From Apus apus (Eukaryota; Chordata; Aves; Apodiformes; Apodidae), in the NCBI RefSeq assembly GCF_020740795.1, contig NC_067285.1, positions 17,972,001-18,036,000 on the forward strand: 64,000 nt of DNA. The letters are read 5' to 3'. How positions within the stretch are numbered: position 1 is the stretch's first letter; each line of letters starts with the position of its first letter. Shown here in pieces: positions 40,975-56,865 of this stretch. The notes beneath the pieces were generated by a model. It did no database searches and was not told where the DNA came from. It was given only the letters and a program-made list of their open reading frames with translations. The translations under genes and the position numbers were made by a program.

Positions 40975-41475
40975 TCACAGAATTGTCATGATTGGAAAGG
41001 ACGTCTGAGATCACAGAGTCCAACCAACAACACAAAGCCAAACAGACAAACACATTGCACCAGAAAACACCCACAAAAAAACCCCTCCTTGGCCACTACA
41101 ACATGCCCTGAAGTGCCACATCTACACATATCTTGAATACCTCCAAGGATGGTGACTCAGTCACCTCCTGGCTCAAGCTGTTGCAGCTCCTGACCACTCT
41201 TTCAGCATGGAAATTCTTCCAAATATCCAATCTGAACCTCCCCTGCCACAACTTCCAGCCATTTCCTCTGGTCCTACCATTATTTACTTGGGAGAAGAGG
41301 CCAGCACTTATGTCCCTACAACCTCCTTTCAGGTAGCTGTAGAGTGCAAGGGTCTCCCCTCACCCTTCTCTTATCTGAACTAGACATCCCCTGTCTGGGT
41401 CATGTTCATCCAGCTGTCAACCAGCACCGCCAGGTCCTTTTCTGCTGGGCAGCTTTCCAGCCACTCTTCCCCAGT
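40975..41475 (-). repeat. CR1 3' fragment, antisense half of an inverted pair (copy A)
   Basis: The plus strand begins as a reversed CR1 tail ('cacagaattgtcatgattgg', aaaggacgtctgagatcaca). It continues through decayed CR1 ORF sequence to about 41475. A sense CR1 piece follows at 41620. Confidence 0.75.
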
Positions 41476-41619
41476 ATTGGTGTTAGGAAAGGGTTCAATA
41501 AACTGCCAAGTTGGTATATGAAAGAGCTGAGCAATCTGAGGTTTCTTTCAATGAGTTGTAGTTAATGAATTCTAACAACCTAGCCTGCTGATGTCAGAGG
41601 ACATTCGTTCCTTGGGATC

Positions 41620-42010
41620 TGGATGGGAAGAAATCCTGGCAAAGATCACCCAAGATATGAATACAGACTGAGGGAGATCACACTTGAGAGCAGCGCTGTG
41701 GAAAAGGACCTGGGGGTACTAGTGGATCAAAAGCTGGACAGGAGCCACCAATATGCAGTTGCAGCCCAGAAGGCCAACTCCATCCTGGGCTTTATCAAAA
41801 GAAGTGTGCCCAGTAGATTCAGAGAGGTGATTCTGCTCCTCTACTCTGCCCTGGTGAGACCTCACCTAGAATACTGGGTCCAACTCTGGTGCCCCCAGCA
41901 CAAGAAAGATGTGGACCTGTTGGAACGTGTTCAGAGAAGGACCATAAAAGTAATCTGAGGGCTGGAGCACCTCTCTTATGAGGACAGGAAAAGTGATTTT
42001 AAAATATAAA
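41620..42010 (+). repeat. CR1 fragment, sense half of an inverted pair (copy A)
   Basis: Sense translation gives KDLGVLVDQKLDRSHQYAVA, then [20 protein letters not shown] and [15 protein letters not shown]. It stops at 41955. Partly shared with copy B at 57938-58215. Confidence 0.85.
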
Positions 42011-43353
42011 GACAAAAGAGATTTAGGGGTCTGCTCTTTCAGATTCTTGGAGTGCATGTGTGGGAACATGGGCAGTCCTTCCAACCCTGAGGTTTATTTC
42101 CAACCAAAGCATAAGTACAGCCCCAAATTAAAACTTGATAAACCTTTAAGCTTCTATTTGTGTCCCTATTAATTTTCCCAACTTGTTGCAGCATGCGAGA
42201 GAATAAACACTGCCATTCTGAATTTCTCTGAGTTCACATTCCCAGTTTAAGTCATACTGCAGGCCACCCCCAGTCCCCAGTGGGTTCTGCCAGTTTACTC
42301 ACGCAGCACTCTGTACTCATCTTGCCCTCCAGCTTGTATCTGTCCCTTTTGTAGCTCTTCTTTTCTCTCTGTCTTTTTCTTCACCCTGGTTAAAAGGAAA
42401 GTCTGAGTAAGACCCTGTCAATCTCTCACAAATGTATCCCAGAGGAGAGACTGACTCTAGAAACCTTTATTCCTTCTGTACACCTGCTTTTGTCACATAG
42501 CATGCTGGAGGGTGAGGAGGGGAGCTCTTGTCTGCTCTTCACTTGTTCCTTATTTAGAAAACCCTACCTGCATTACACAATAGATGGGACTCGTTATTTT
42601 CCCTAAGGGAATTGTGGTAGATTTCCTTGTTGGTTACAAACAAAAAGTAGCAGAAAGATGTGTATTATCTCATACTCCAAGGGAATGTTTAGCAAGTTCT
42701 TGCACATTTGTGAGCTCTTGCATCTCTGGTTTCCAGTGCATTTGTTCATTTCGTTGGAGGACAGCAAATGTTCATGAGGTCAGAGGCACATTCTGTCATA
42801 TCTGTCCTTGATGCAAAAGGCTCTTCGTCTTACCTCAGCATTACTTTGAAAGGATTCCATATTTTGCAGTGAGATCATTCTAATTGTGTTGGCAGTCATT
42901 TGCTAGCTGTGCCTGGCTTTTTTAACTGCTTCCCTGCTTCACCTTCACAAATGGAATCAGGCTCTTGGGTGCAGAGCTCGACTGTGGTGGTCAGGAATGA
43001 AAATGGGGAGCAAAGGGTGACACAGAAAGGCTTTTCTGCCCATTTGCGGTCCCAGTGTAACACTATAATCTCGTTGAACAACCTGTAGGAAGTTTAACAT
43101 AACTGTCCTTTAACATACAATTTAAAAGCTCTACCTTTTAGTTGCTTTGGTACTCTCAGTATTCAGAGATGTTTTTAAGCTCTCTTCTCACTAGGAATCT
43201 GCTGAGGGCTTTGCTACTTGCCTGTGTTTCTCAGGCCTGTCAAAAGAGATGCCATGAAGTCTCTTACGTCTTTGCTTCAGCAACCAGCAACTCTGTAAGA
43301 AGAGCTGTGTGAATAACTGAATCCAGTACTAATCAGAGCTATTTTGTGTTTAG
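42011..43353. other. Region upstream of the visible ANKRD22 exons, nothing recognised
   Basis: I looked here for the first ankyrin-repeat exons of ANKRD22 on the plus strand and did not find them. Only short chance ORFs and ordinary intron-like sequence were seen. Homology to the far side of copy B stops near 42050. Confidence 0.5.
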
Positions 43354-45367
<2,014 letters not shown>

Positions 45368-45688
45368 TCATCAAGAACTCTTGATCGTACAGGAAGCTGC
45401 CTCATCTGGCAATCTGTCTTGCACAGCAGCAGGAGTCCCGCAGAGTTTTGAGAGCTGTTACCTGACAAAGATGGGATTATCAGTACCTCCACAGCCATGT
45501 AGGCTGGAAGGAGTTAGTGTGATTTTACTAAGCCATGAATGATTACAGCAGTGTTCAAAATATTGCCCTTCCCATCTGCTTCCCCAGTTTTATTACTTCT
45601 TTTGTGCAGACTGTGGATTTTGACAGCTTAGCTATGGCATTTCTTGAAACTTCAACAACACAAGTGTCCGTTGTGCAGCCAAAGCAAA

Positions 45689-45694
45689 AATAAA
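45689..45694 (+). terminator. ANKRD22 poly(A) signal
   Basis: First AATAAA after the ANKRD22 stop codon, 322 bp downstream. The region 45700-46380 beyond it holds no recognised gene. It separates ANKRD22 from the end of lipase B. Confidence 0.5.
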
Positions 45695-46837
45695 ATATCC
45701 TTTAGAATGTGTGTTACTTTTTTCCATAGGGGATACACCTGATAACTGAATAGCATGTCACAGCAGCTTATAAAAAAATCTGGTACCCTTCCTCTTTCTA
45801 CCATGTGAATCACTCTCAGCTTAGCGCATCCTCCTCCCATCTCTGCTACAAGTTTCACACACCTTTATTCTCACTGTGTGGCTAAAAAAGAAGGATTATC
45901 TTCTGGTTTTATACAAGGAGAAAAAGATCAATTTTGTTGCTGGAGACCAAAAAGTAAAGCCAATTTCCAGGTCGCTTTCATGCATTAAGAAATAATAATG
46001 AAATATGAATAGTGCAGAAGAGAAACAAGTCTCTTGACTACCTTTCTAACACTAACAGTATGCTGAAGAAAAATAAATGAATAAATGAAATGTTGGTGGT
46101 GGGAACCAGACATGCCACTCCAAGGGGACTGGACAGGACAGCACACTTTTTAGAGTGGTGAATGCAGCAGGGGATGCATATACCAAAATAATAATAATAA
46201 CAACAATGAAGTTTATCTTGCATGTCCAAAGGCGGAAGAAAACCTGCAGTGGTAAGTAATGTATTAATGGGGGCTGGTGCTTTGTGATTTAATAATGCAG
46301 CAATAAAGGAGCGTCTCCTTTCATAAGCTGCTGTGTTGACACTGTAGGTAAATGTGAGGACGAAAGAAGGAAAAAAAGCCAAGTTCTCTGTCGAGCGGAT
46401 AAATTATTTAATTTAAACTAAGGTCAATGATACTACAACAGAGAAATGGGAAAATCCCACCAAGGATTCTTCATGGAGAGACACAGATTTGGCATAGGAA
46501 TACCCTGGGGTACATGAGATAGACAGAAGATCAATGGAGTGTATTATAAGGAAAATCAGTCTCGTATAAAGAAAAGCAGATCAAATTAAGTGATCCCTGC
46601 AGTGTGTGTTCATATCTACTCATACCTCCAACTTTCACTTCTGTACACCTCAAATTTCTGAGGAAGACAGCAGTCACAGTAAGACCATGTAAAACCTCAA
46701 AACGTGAGGTAAGGAGGAAAAAAACAAGTGCAGAGAAATACCTAGTCTGGTGTCCATTGTATGTGTCTGTGCATTTATCACCGTTACTGCCCAATGCCTG
46801 AGGTTTTACTGAGCGAACTGACACTGTGCATGTGGTT

Positions 46838-49800
46838 TCAAAAATATTTTGTCATTATTTCAATGATTTTCTCATACATTTTCTCCGTTGCATCAAGGCC
46901 CCAGATGAAATCGAAGTGTCCCCAGGCAGGAAAATGGTCATGGTAAATGAGATTAGTAATCTGAGGAAGTAGCTTGGCCATGTCTTTTGGATCTGCAAAT
47001 TTGTCCTCTCCCCCACTCCAGACAGCAGTTGGAATGTTTATCTTCTCTATCTTGTACACAGGAGGAGTGGACTGCAAGAAAGGCAGGAGAGCTGGGTGAA
47101 TGCTGTTGTATCCAAAGTTGTGTTTAGAGGAGGGATTCGGTGCAGGCACCTCTCTCTTTCCCTTCTGCACTGATCAAGGCCAGCCTCTGCAGTGTCTGTT
47201 TCCCAACCACATTCCCTGCCTACGGCCAAAGGGAGTGATCCATCCTATTCCTGTAGTGCCTGGCTATAAATGGCCTTGCAGTCTGACACCTGGTTGTGGC
47301 CTCCAGAGGTGAGGACAGGGAAAGAGCAGTGTTTGTGTTTATGATGCAAGGACAGTGGAGTTTATTCATGTGTATATTTAGGGTGGGAAGATCTTTCAGT
47401 TTTGTAGTGGCATGGAGTGCAGCAACTGTTGGTCTTAGTTGTTTTCCTTGCGAATCAAGTGGCAGGGAAAGACTTTGACCATTTATAATTTTACCCTAGA
47501 AAATTTCTCAGGTCCTGTGTGTGGACGGAAGTGACCAACTCTATCTCTGGAGCCTTCCTGTCCGTGGAAAGCAGCTTTCCCTGGTTCAGCACGAGACACT
47601 GCAAGTCAAATGTGCTGGTTCAACAAAATTATTGTCAGCCAGTTGGAGAGATTGCTGCAGCTGTGAGATTCATTTCATCTCTCAACAGAAAGGCAGACCT
47701 TGAGGATTTGTGGGGAAATGAAGAGCTCCATAGGAATCCCCTCTTGAGTGTAGCTCTTAGTCATTTTGGAATGGCAGGTAAATGGATATGTCGCTGGACA
47801 CATCCCTGCATCAGCAGGAGAGATAAAATGAACTTGTGTTAGCTGTCTGCAAAGAGCTACATCTTGTCTTTGAATAGGGTTTTGCACTTATGAGTATTAG
47901 GTTACAGTGAAACATTAGATCAGAGCACTCTCTCCGTCTTTCAGTAGCACTCAAGGTGCTAAAAGTCTGAATTTTTCTGTTCTTAATTTTGCCAAGACTC
48001 GAGGATGAGTTTTCAGGAAATACCACATTGCCTTACCTGGTTGTATTTCCTAATGTTTTCCTTAGAGCCATAGTCATAAGCTTGAAATTGGCCTGCATAT
48101 GAAATCTGTTAAAAGAACAGATAAAATATAAGTGCTAAGAGAGCAAGAGGCAGAGACCAGGACACCTTTTACTGCCTGTGATTGAAGCCAGGTCTCAGGT
48201 AGTGGACTGTGAGTTACTCCCACCCCTTCCTCTAGTTGCAAGCTTCCAGGGATACGGAGGATTGATTGCCAGGTGAGTGGCTTCATTGCCTTTTTCCTTG
48301 CTAATGTTCTCTCCTCATCCTGAGCTGCCATCCTTGCTATGTTTTGGTATTAAAATTTGGCTTTTTTATCTTAGCTGACTAAATTTGGAGTTCTTGTTTG
48401 TGATGCAGTGTTGGATTCAGTTTCCACATGGAAAAAGGACCTGAATGCCCAGAATATGTCAGGGCTATTACTAATCTAACATAATATAAGATGTCTCCTT
48501 ATACATCTTGTGGTTTGTGTGTCAGTTTTGTCTGGTCTCCTTACAGTAGTGGCACAATTTCCAGAGGCTCTGTACTCCTCACAGGAGCTTGACTGTACAT
48601 GACTTGCACTCTGACAGCAGTTTTGAGATGGGACATTAGACAGAAGGCACCAGATTTTTAGGGTCTGTGTTTAAAAGACATGATATATGCCCTGTAGGAT
48701 TGATGAATGAAGAATTATGCACCCATCTGTTTTTTGTGGGATTTTGGTGGGGTTTTTTTAATTGTGGTGGGGTTTTTTTTTACATCAATTTATGTTAATT
48801 GTTTTTTTCCCAAACCTGACAAGTAATTTCATTTGTGAAAAAGTCAGTTTAGAGAACCGTTACTTCAAGGCTTCAAGTAACTGGTGATGTGCTAAAAATC
48901 TGCTTTCTGTCCTGCTTTTGCTATTTTCTTCTATTCTGCTGTATCTGTGTTTGCTTTGTAGCCACTTAAGAAGCCTTTGCTAGAGGCTGGCAAAATATCA
49001 CCTCTGGACTTCCCTTCAAGTTTTTGGGTGCACTAAAGAAGTAGTAAGAATTTGTTTATATGTCAGCAGACAGTTATACCTGATGCCAGTGAAGAAAATC
49101 CTGTACTGAACTTCCAGCAGGGTAATGTCCGACAATTATATCTGTTCGACTCTGGAGAGAAAGCAGAAGCACTACAAAGGTAGGCATCAAAGCTGTGAAG
49201 GACCTGAGCAACATACTGCTGCTCTGTTAAACCCCCCTCTTAATATGACAGTCTTCACATTTCCTACAGAAGATTGAGGGGAGACTCACAAATACATGAT
49301 TTGACAGTAGTAGTAAGTATGTATAATTTTATCCCTTTGGGAGGGTCTTTCCCATGTTAGTGCTTAAACATATGCAAAGCAGCAATTGGGCAGTGCCTAT
49401 GGCCTTTTTTTTTCCCAAGGTTCCAGAGTTTGTGTGAGGCTTTTAAATAGTGCTGTGCTTCATCAGTGTAAGAGACTGTCTTCTTCAGCATAATGAGGCT
49501 ACAATTGTGGGAGATTTCTATAGGAATACTTGTTCACCAGTCTGAGTAGGAGAGATCAAAAGCTACCAGCAAACAGACATGTGGAGGGTCTGCAAGAAAA
49601 AGGTAGCAGCCAGAGTAAAGGAATGTGATCCTTCTGCTGAGAGGAGAGTGAAGAAACAGCTTTGAGTTTTGGCTGGAAATATTTTGAGATGTAGCAACCA
49701 AGAAGAAACCACCTCTTGTGTTCAAGGTGATTTGGATGTCTTCTTATTCAGGAAAGAGAATAGGATTTGTGCAAAAGAAAATAAAATCTTTCTCCATCTA

Positions 49801-52800
49801 TTTGTCCATGCTGTAAAGCTTTGATATCTGTCCAACTTTTCCTTGTCTTAGTCCCATAAGAGGGAACACTGAGGAAGATCATGGCAAGATGGGACCTTTC
49901 TGAATTCAGCCTTTCTTCCTTGTGTGATTTGAATGTGTCAGGTGGCACATCTCATCATCAGCTGAGATCCTAATTGTCATTACTTGAAAACCCCAACACA
50001 TTTCTCTATGTCCCTGCAACTGTACATAGGCATGAGGCAAAGAAGTGGTTTTCCTTCAAAATTACTTTAGCTTTACTTGTATTAAGGTGTTCTTGGACAC
50101 GCTTACCGTGTTCAGATTTTGTAATCTGCCCCCAGCTATGTGGGATATGACACTGCCACAGACTTTTCCCAGAGATCTACAGAACTGTATTATAAGTCCT
50201 TTCAGCAGTTCATTCTGTTGAAGAACACCTTTGCAGCCAAGAAGCAACTGTGGAGAGGAAAAGCACACAACTTTTTTATTATTTTTTCCTAGTGGCAGGA
50301 ATATTTCATGCAGAAAACTGTCACTCCCTCTTCCCCAATAGCCCTGCCTCTTGGAAGAACATCATATGTTCTTCCTGCTTCTTAGTAATGGGCATAAGTT
50401 GTGGAGGTCACCATCTGTTTATAGTGCTCTGACCTCAGTGAGAAAGGACAATTGGTTTGCACTCATGAGTGCAGAGCATAGCAAGTCCCTCTTTCCCCCA
50501 AATATTTCTTCTAGGCAGGTGCACAAACTACAGTGTGAGTATTGCTACTAAGTAAGGAGAGAGCAGACAAACAAGAAAGGTGTAGAGCTGGATGCTCTAT
50601 AGTCACATAATGAGTGCATCCTGGACAGCAAGATCATGTACAGCTTCTGACATCAAGTATAGCACACAGGATTTCCACCATTCCCAGCAAATTCCATTAA
50701 ATTGGCAGATTCTGGTGTGAAACAGGTATCTCCCTTGAAGTTTCCTTCATCGTTTTACAGGTAAATATTTCACAAGCATAAATGATGTGCGTGTCTGATA
50801 AGAATAAGATGCAAGGGATCTTATTTGTGGTTTTCTCCTGATGCTTAAGGCAAGATTTAGTAACTTTGTTAGACTCCTTTTGTTCTGATAATGGTGAGCT
50901 TCCTTCAAAGATATTTGATTTAAGCAAATATCAGTGAAAGAATACCTGTTATGTGAAGTTCCGAAAGATGCCTTGTCAAGCCTTGCAGCTTAGCTCTATG
51001 GAAAGCCTGAAGTGTGCCAGCACTGTCAGCAGTCTGATACACTGAATTCCTTCCTAACTCATCACCCCTTTCAAGACTGCTCAGTAGAGACCAAGCATAA
51101 AATTACATCTTTAAGAAAGAGGAAGAACGTACCCTGATCAGTGACTGGGGAAGACGTGCAAATTTTACCAGAGGACTGGTAGCGTATGTGATTGTGGTTA
51201 CTGGTCCCAAAGCAAAGAGCACCTTGATCCTCTGAGCCAACTCAGGATAAGTACCAAATGCTATGAAGCCTGTAAAAACAGAAGACTCAAGTCAGGTTAG
51301 TGAAGAGATCTCCGCAGACCAACTAAGTAAAAAGCAATATGCAGAAAAGAAGAAGTGAGGCTAGATTAGCAGCCCATTGTATGTTGTACATTGCTGTGCT
51401 GCAGACCTAACATTAAAATTGTTTTACTTGAAACTTGTATTTGGAGACCGAGTTAATTCTAAAATCACCAGTTACTTAGTACATGTCCTGATACTGGTTT
51501 TCTAAGAGCTGATAATTTTGCATTAGATCTGTTTTTCTGGAGAAGATGCATTAACCATATTTCTTCAGACCAAATTCCTCTAAAGTTCCCCAGACTGTAA
51601 AAAAATAATGAGTTTTTCAGCTTGCAGTCTATAAAGACTGTGTAAGTTCATGCTGGCATGCATTAGTACAATAATTATCTGAAGGTTTGTAGGTTAAGAG
51701 CAGAATGTTTCAGTTGTAACCAAGAGCAAACCCATGTGAGAGGGAATGGACACATAAAGGAAGCACATGGGGAAGCAAGGAAGGAAGTCAAACCAAAAAA
51801 AGTGTGCATTCCATCCTGTTTTCTTTATATGTCCAAATTTCTCCACTGATGGATTTGGTGAGAACTGGTTGCCTGAAACATATGTATCTGAACTCAAAGA
51901 AAGTCATGGATCTTGTATGTTAATCTTACATACTAAAAACATTTGAAGACTGTAAGTGAGTTGATATTGGTATGCAGGTGCTAATAGCAAATAATTTTTT
52001 GGCATTGATCTTTCTTTTCTGATTTCCAGTACTGGTAATTTTTTTTTAAATAATAAAGGGGTGAGTTATAGTCAGACATTAGCTATGCCTTAAATAATAA
52101 TCTGGCATTAAGTTATGAGACTTAGTAATTATTTTTTTACTTCTGTTGTTTCAACTGTTTTATGGACTGTTGCACTGGTATTTACATCTGATCCACAAAG
52201 TTTCAGCATATTTGTCTTAAAGCCTGAGATTCATAAAAGCTCATTTTTACTAAAACTGTAAGAAAAACATCAAATTGCTGGAATGCTATGTAAAACAAAG
52301 ATAAATGCTTAGAGTGAAATAAAAATGGTTATTTAACAAACTGCAGTACATGGTACCTGGCAAATAATATCTTCTATACACCAGTAGTCTAAAGTGGTGT
52401 TGGATGGCCTGTTATTTGCTTGTTTCAGATAGAACAGTTCTTAGGAGTTCCCTCTACTTGGCAAGTGTCAGTTTAGAAAGTTTTTCTTCCTTTAGTAACT
52501 TATTTTGAGAAAGAAAGGTACTTAACAGAGAGAGAGATTGCAATCAGGTAGTGACATTGAGTATTTTGTACCCAGCTAGTCCAGACATTACCTGCAGTTG
52601 TGCCTTCGGAGTGACCAACATAGTATACATCCTTCTGTCCCGTTCTATTCATGATGAAATACAGCTCTGCTGGAATATCGTATTTACCTATCTCATCGAA
52701 GCTGCAGGGTAGAAACACAAAAAGCTAGCAGACAATTGGGTTATCACAGCGCAAGTTGCTGATGTCAGCTTTGTTCATTGCACCAAGAAGAACCCACTGA

Positions 52801-55027
52801 AAGATGAGGTTGCACACTTTGTCTGCTTTCTTGCTTGAGCTGGGGAAGGGGGTAGAGGGATGGAGCTGTCCTGCCAGGCTGCCTGATGCCCTGGTTTCTC
52901 TGAGGAGGAGGTGCCAGTTGTTCCTGTCAGCAGCAGCCCTTGGGGGACTGTGATCAGTGCTCTAACTAGCATGGGTCACAAAATAAATTCTCTCTCAGTT
53001 AACATCACTTGTGAAAAATTTGGTTTCTAGACTGACTTGACCAGTCTCCTCTCCTGTCTGCACCTGGAACATGGTATCTGGTGGGAGACTTCAAGGTTAC
53101 AGATGCCTTCCAGTGTTAGAAGTCTTTTCCCCAAATAAGCCAGTACTATGTACGGACAAAGTGAAAAAGGTATGTACTTCCAGCTTCACTTCTGGATGTG
53201 CTCATTCCAGAAAGTCCTGTCCAGATCATGAAGTCAAATCCTTCTTTTGACCCCCCTGACATGCCCAGATGTGGCTGCATAAGGAGGAAAGAGCTGGCTT
53301 AGTCTCTAAATGATGCATGTCCCAACTGAAGCCAGAGTACATGAATATGGATTTCATATAATCGAGAAGGGGATTATTTCAAATAACTAAAAGGAAAAGG
53401 GTTCTGCATCCCCATATTAACTACCCAAGCTTGCTAGACCTCTGAAAGTTGCTTTCTTCATTAATTCTTTCACCATGGAATACCTGAACTGCCAGAACTC
53501 CTTCTGGCAGGGCTGAAGGGTCTGGTGTTTCAAAGACCAGGTGTTCCCTCGACTGTTTCCCAACCAGACGTCATAGCCGGCATCTGCGAGGAGGAAGCCC
53601 AGGCTGTTGTTGGGCAGGTTAGAAATCCAATTGGTAGCATCTGCTAAAGCACCATGTTGTAGCAAGACTGCAGGCTTTTGCACTGTAAAAAAGGGATATG
53701 ACAAAATTATTAGAAAAGTCTGAAAAAAGAATAGACATACTGAACTTGTGGACTTCAGATGGATTCAGAATTAAGACCACATGCCTGAGTAGTGCTGTTC
53801 CTGAGGTGGAAAGGTGTGGAAAATGCCATTGCTTGTGCAAAGGGGAAAGAGCGGGCACCCATGCAGGAGCTGGCTCTCAGACATTCCTTATGTCCTGTAA
53901 CTGTGTCCCACCTGTATTTTGGCTGTTCCTCCCAGCAGGAATTCTGAAAACACCAAGAATGTATCCATCTTCTGTGGTGACTTGATACTCCTCGCTGGGG
54001 TATCCATGATACCTGATCATTTCACTCTGTGGGAAGCCAAAAGAGAGTTAGTTAACATGTAAGTTGTTTAGTTTTGGAGGTGACCAAGCTAAGCAGTGTG
54101 GGTGTGGGCTGTTCTGTGATGATAGTGCAAGGGCCCCGGCCACAGGGACTGTTGCTGAGAATAAGCATTACAGGTTTTATAAGAAGATGCATCAGAGTCT
54201 TCTTCACACCCACTTAGGTGGTAACTGTCCGCTGTTCGACCTGTTATTACAAGACAAAGCAGAACTGTCCTGAGTGCCTTACCTTTTGGGCTGCTGAGCA
54301 ATGCTGATGCAGATCATACCTTTCTGGAGAGGGAACGGGCAGCAGTATCTCTATAAGAAAATGCCTAATGCTGTGGGGTTTGGTCCATAATGATTCCTTT
54401 CTTGCCAAAGTGTGATTAGGCCAGCCCTGTAGGCAAGGCAAACAAGGGTGGAGCTCTTGTCTCTAGGGAGCTCATAGGAAGACCACACACACCTGATTTT
54501 GCATGTACTGTGAGGATTTCTTCAGTGCTTCAGAACAAGGGTTCTTGGGTTACTGTGTGCTGTGAGAATCTCCAGTCTGATGAAGAGGTTGAACCTCCCT
54601 TGCCACTGTGCTGAGCAGACAGATTGTGATGGAAGGAGAGGACTTGGCCTCCCTGGAGACTAGAGAGCAGCCTTTGCCTGCCTTGCAAAGGAATTCTTCT
54701 CTGGCAGCTCGGGCTGCTTGGATAGCAGCATCAAGGTTCCTTCTAGGCGAGTGCTCCCTACCACAGTGCTGGAGAGAACCCTTTGAAGGAGTCCTGCTTT
54801 TAGCCTCCTGACAGGGATTGTTAGTGATGGGGTGGTGGTAGAGGTGTGGGGAGAGACAATTTAGGAAGAAAGGGAGAGAAGGTGACCCAACTTACCACAT
54901 TCATGAAGGATTCAGGGTTGCGGTTCTTGGTGTACTGGCTTTTGTCTGAAGTCAGAGTGGAGGATGTTGTGGATCCTGCCGAGAAGGCAATTCCTTGGGA
55001 GCAGAGCAGCAGGAGGAGGCACCACAT
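46838..55027 (-). CDS. LIPM: Secreted acid lipase, LIPM-position copy B (complete)
   Basis: Nine coding exons: 55027-54896, 54026-53912, 53682-53484, 52701-52592, 51269-51133, 50247-50107, 49151-49080, 48105-48037, 47071-46838. Sizes equal copy A exon for exon (132, 115, 199, 110, 137, 141, 72, 69, 234 bp; 402 aa) and all phases agree. The signal peptide and first 82 residues match copy A. Catalytic residues are S180 in GHSEG, D348 in GGED and H377 in GHFDF. Exons 5-7 differ most from A (for example [20 protein letters not shown] and [16 protein letters not shown]). The sequon at N167 is kept (NRT; NKT in A). By synteny (convergent with ANKRD22) this is the orthologous LIPM position. The [14 protein letters not shown] ending also recalls LIPM. 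Alternative: a lineage-specific LIPF/LIPM-like paralogue. No disabling change was seen. Secretory or lysosomal location is inferred from the signal peptide. Confidence 0.92.
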
Positions 55028-55997
55028 CTTGGGGCTGTGTGAAAGAAGTCGTGTAGGAGGAGCAGACCTGGTGCAATTTGCTTGTATGATATTGGTGTTA
55101 ATTTTTCCGTTCCTTTCTCTCTCATCTACGGTCCTCCCTACTGTAAATCTTTGTCTTGGCCACTTGGAGAAAGACTGCATTTTCATGGGGTTTTGGGGGT
55201 GACTGATGCTCCCAGGGAAGCTTTTTCTGATGAGAAATTCTAGAGTGCCTTCTATCTAGTTATCGCCCTGCTTTTGGGCTGTAGCCACATTTGTAATCAG
55301 CATGGAAAAACTAGACAGGTCATGAAAGCAGTATACTTCCTGATGTACAGTGGGAATGATTTTTAACATTTAAATATTTTAACATCTACCTCTTGAGTCA
55401 CTAGAGTGTTTGGATTAAAGCAAAACTGGGATACACCCTTGATTTGAATATTACCATCCAAACTCACTCTAGGCCATCCATCCACTCTGAAGAAGATTAC
55501 TTCGATTTTTATCTTAGAAGCACAGAAATCATCCCAACTGTGTGCTCTCTAAGGAGATTTTTATAGTTTAGTTTTGTACTCCACAGGTTTCAGCTGTTTT
55601 ATTAATTTCAAACAGAAGTATAACACCTTCTTCTATTCCTTCATGAGTAACATTGTTTGGGAATGAAGCTAAAAAGTTGAGCTGAAATCCATTTTTTTTT
55701 GTACTAATGGGTGAGACAATGGGGTAAACTGCTGTTCCTTTTCAGGGTATACTTTTTTATCTGTACTATTAAGTCCAAGACTTGTCATGCATTGTCTCAT
55801 AATTTCAGTGACAAAACAGAAGCCTTGAACAGTCATCTGCTCTTTTTATCTAATGAAACAGCACCAAAGAGCAGCATTTGCCATGGCAAACTGGAAGTGA
55901 CCACTTGAAAGATACATTCAAAAGGTTGTTTCTGGACACTTTTGTTACTAAATGAAAATAAGCTTTAAACATTCTAGAAATACGCTGAATGGTAGAG

Positions 55998-56865
55998 TCA
56001 CAGAATTTTAGGGTTTGGAAGGGTCCTCTGCAGATTATCTAGTCCACCTGCCTTGCCAGAGGAGGTTCACCTAGAGCAGGTTGCAAAGGGTGGTGTCCAG
56101 GCAGGCTCTGAGTGTCTGTAGAGACAGAGATTCCACAGCTGCTCTGGGCAGCCTGTTCTAGTGCTCCATTACCCTTACACTGAAGGAGTTTCTCCTTATG
56201 CTTAGGTTGAACCTCTTGTGTTCCAGTTTGTGACCACTGCCGCTTGTCCTGTCACTGGACACCACTGAAAAGAGTCTGGTCCCATCCTGCTTTAGATATT
56301 TAGAAGAGTTTATGAGATCCCCCCTCAGTCTCCTCTCCTGCAGTCTGATCAGACCCAGCTCTCTCAGCCTTTCCTCATATGCTACATACTCTCGTCCCCT
56401 AACGATCTCAGTGGTTCTGTGCCGGACTCTCCCCAGTAGTTCCTTGTCCTTCATGAACTGGGGAGCCCAGAATGGGATGCAGTATTCCGTATGTGGCCTC
56501 ACCAGGACAGAGTAGAGGGGAAGGATAACCTCTCTCAACCTCCTTGCCATGATCTTCTTGATGCACCCCGGACTGCCACTGGTCATCTTGACCGCGAGGG
56601 CACATTGCTAGGTCATGGTCATCCTGCTGTCCACCAGGACTTCCAGGTCTTTTTCCACAGAGCTGCTTTCTACCAGGTCAGCCCCAAGCTGTATTGGTGC
56701 AAGGGGTTATTCCTTCCGATGTGCAGGACCCTACATTTGCCCTTGTTGAACCTCTTTAGGTTCCTCTCTGCCCAACTCTTCAGCCTTTCCAGATCACGCT
56801 GGTTGGCATCACAGCCCTCTGGTATTCTCAGCAAGGTGTTCTCAAGGGAGTCATACATTTTTTTC
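55998..56865 (-). repeat. CR1 fragment in lipase B intron 1 (shared with copy A)
   Basis: Minus-strand translation gives CR1 C-terminal ORF text ([37 protein letters not shown]). It starts with a CR1-type tail at 55998 ('cacagaattttagggtttgg'). B retains the stretch 56163-56306 that copy A has deleted. Confidence 0.88.

Larger units (their letters stand above)
27200..42050. repeat. Segmental duplication, copy A (lipase A plus promoter and flanks)
   Basis: This stretch is collinear with 46380-58270. Outer parts (27200-27705) and the middle (about 29300-36300) align only loosely. Three tracts are nearly identical: 27706-29230, 36347-36490 plus 36760-38425, and 38869-40130. Copy A carries material absent from B: a CR1 at 29314-30783, a CR1 tail at 33738-33955, an LTR-related block at 40148-40727, and the interior of the inverted CR1 pair. 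Copy A lacks segments present in B, near 48198-48630, 55490-55780 and 56163-56306. Confidence 0.85.
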
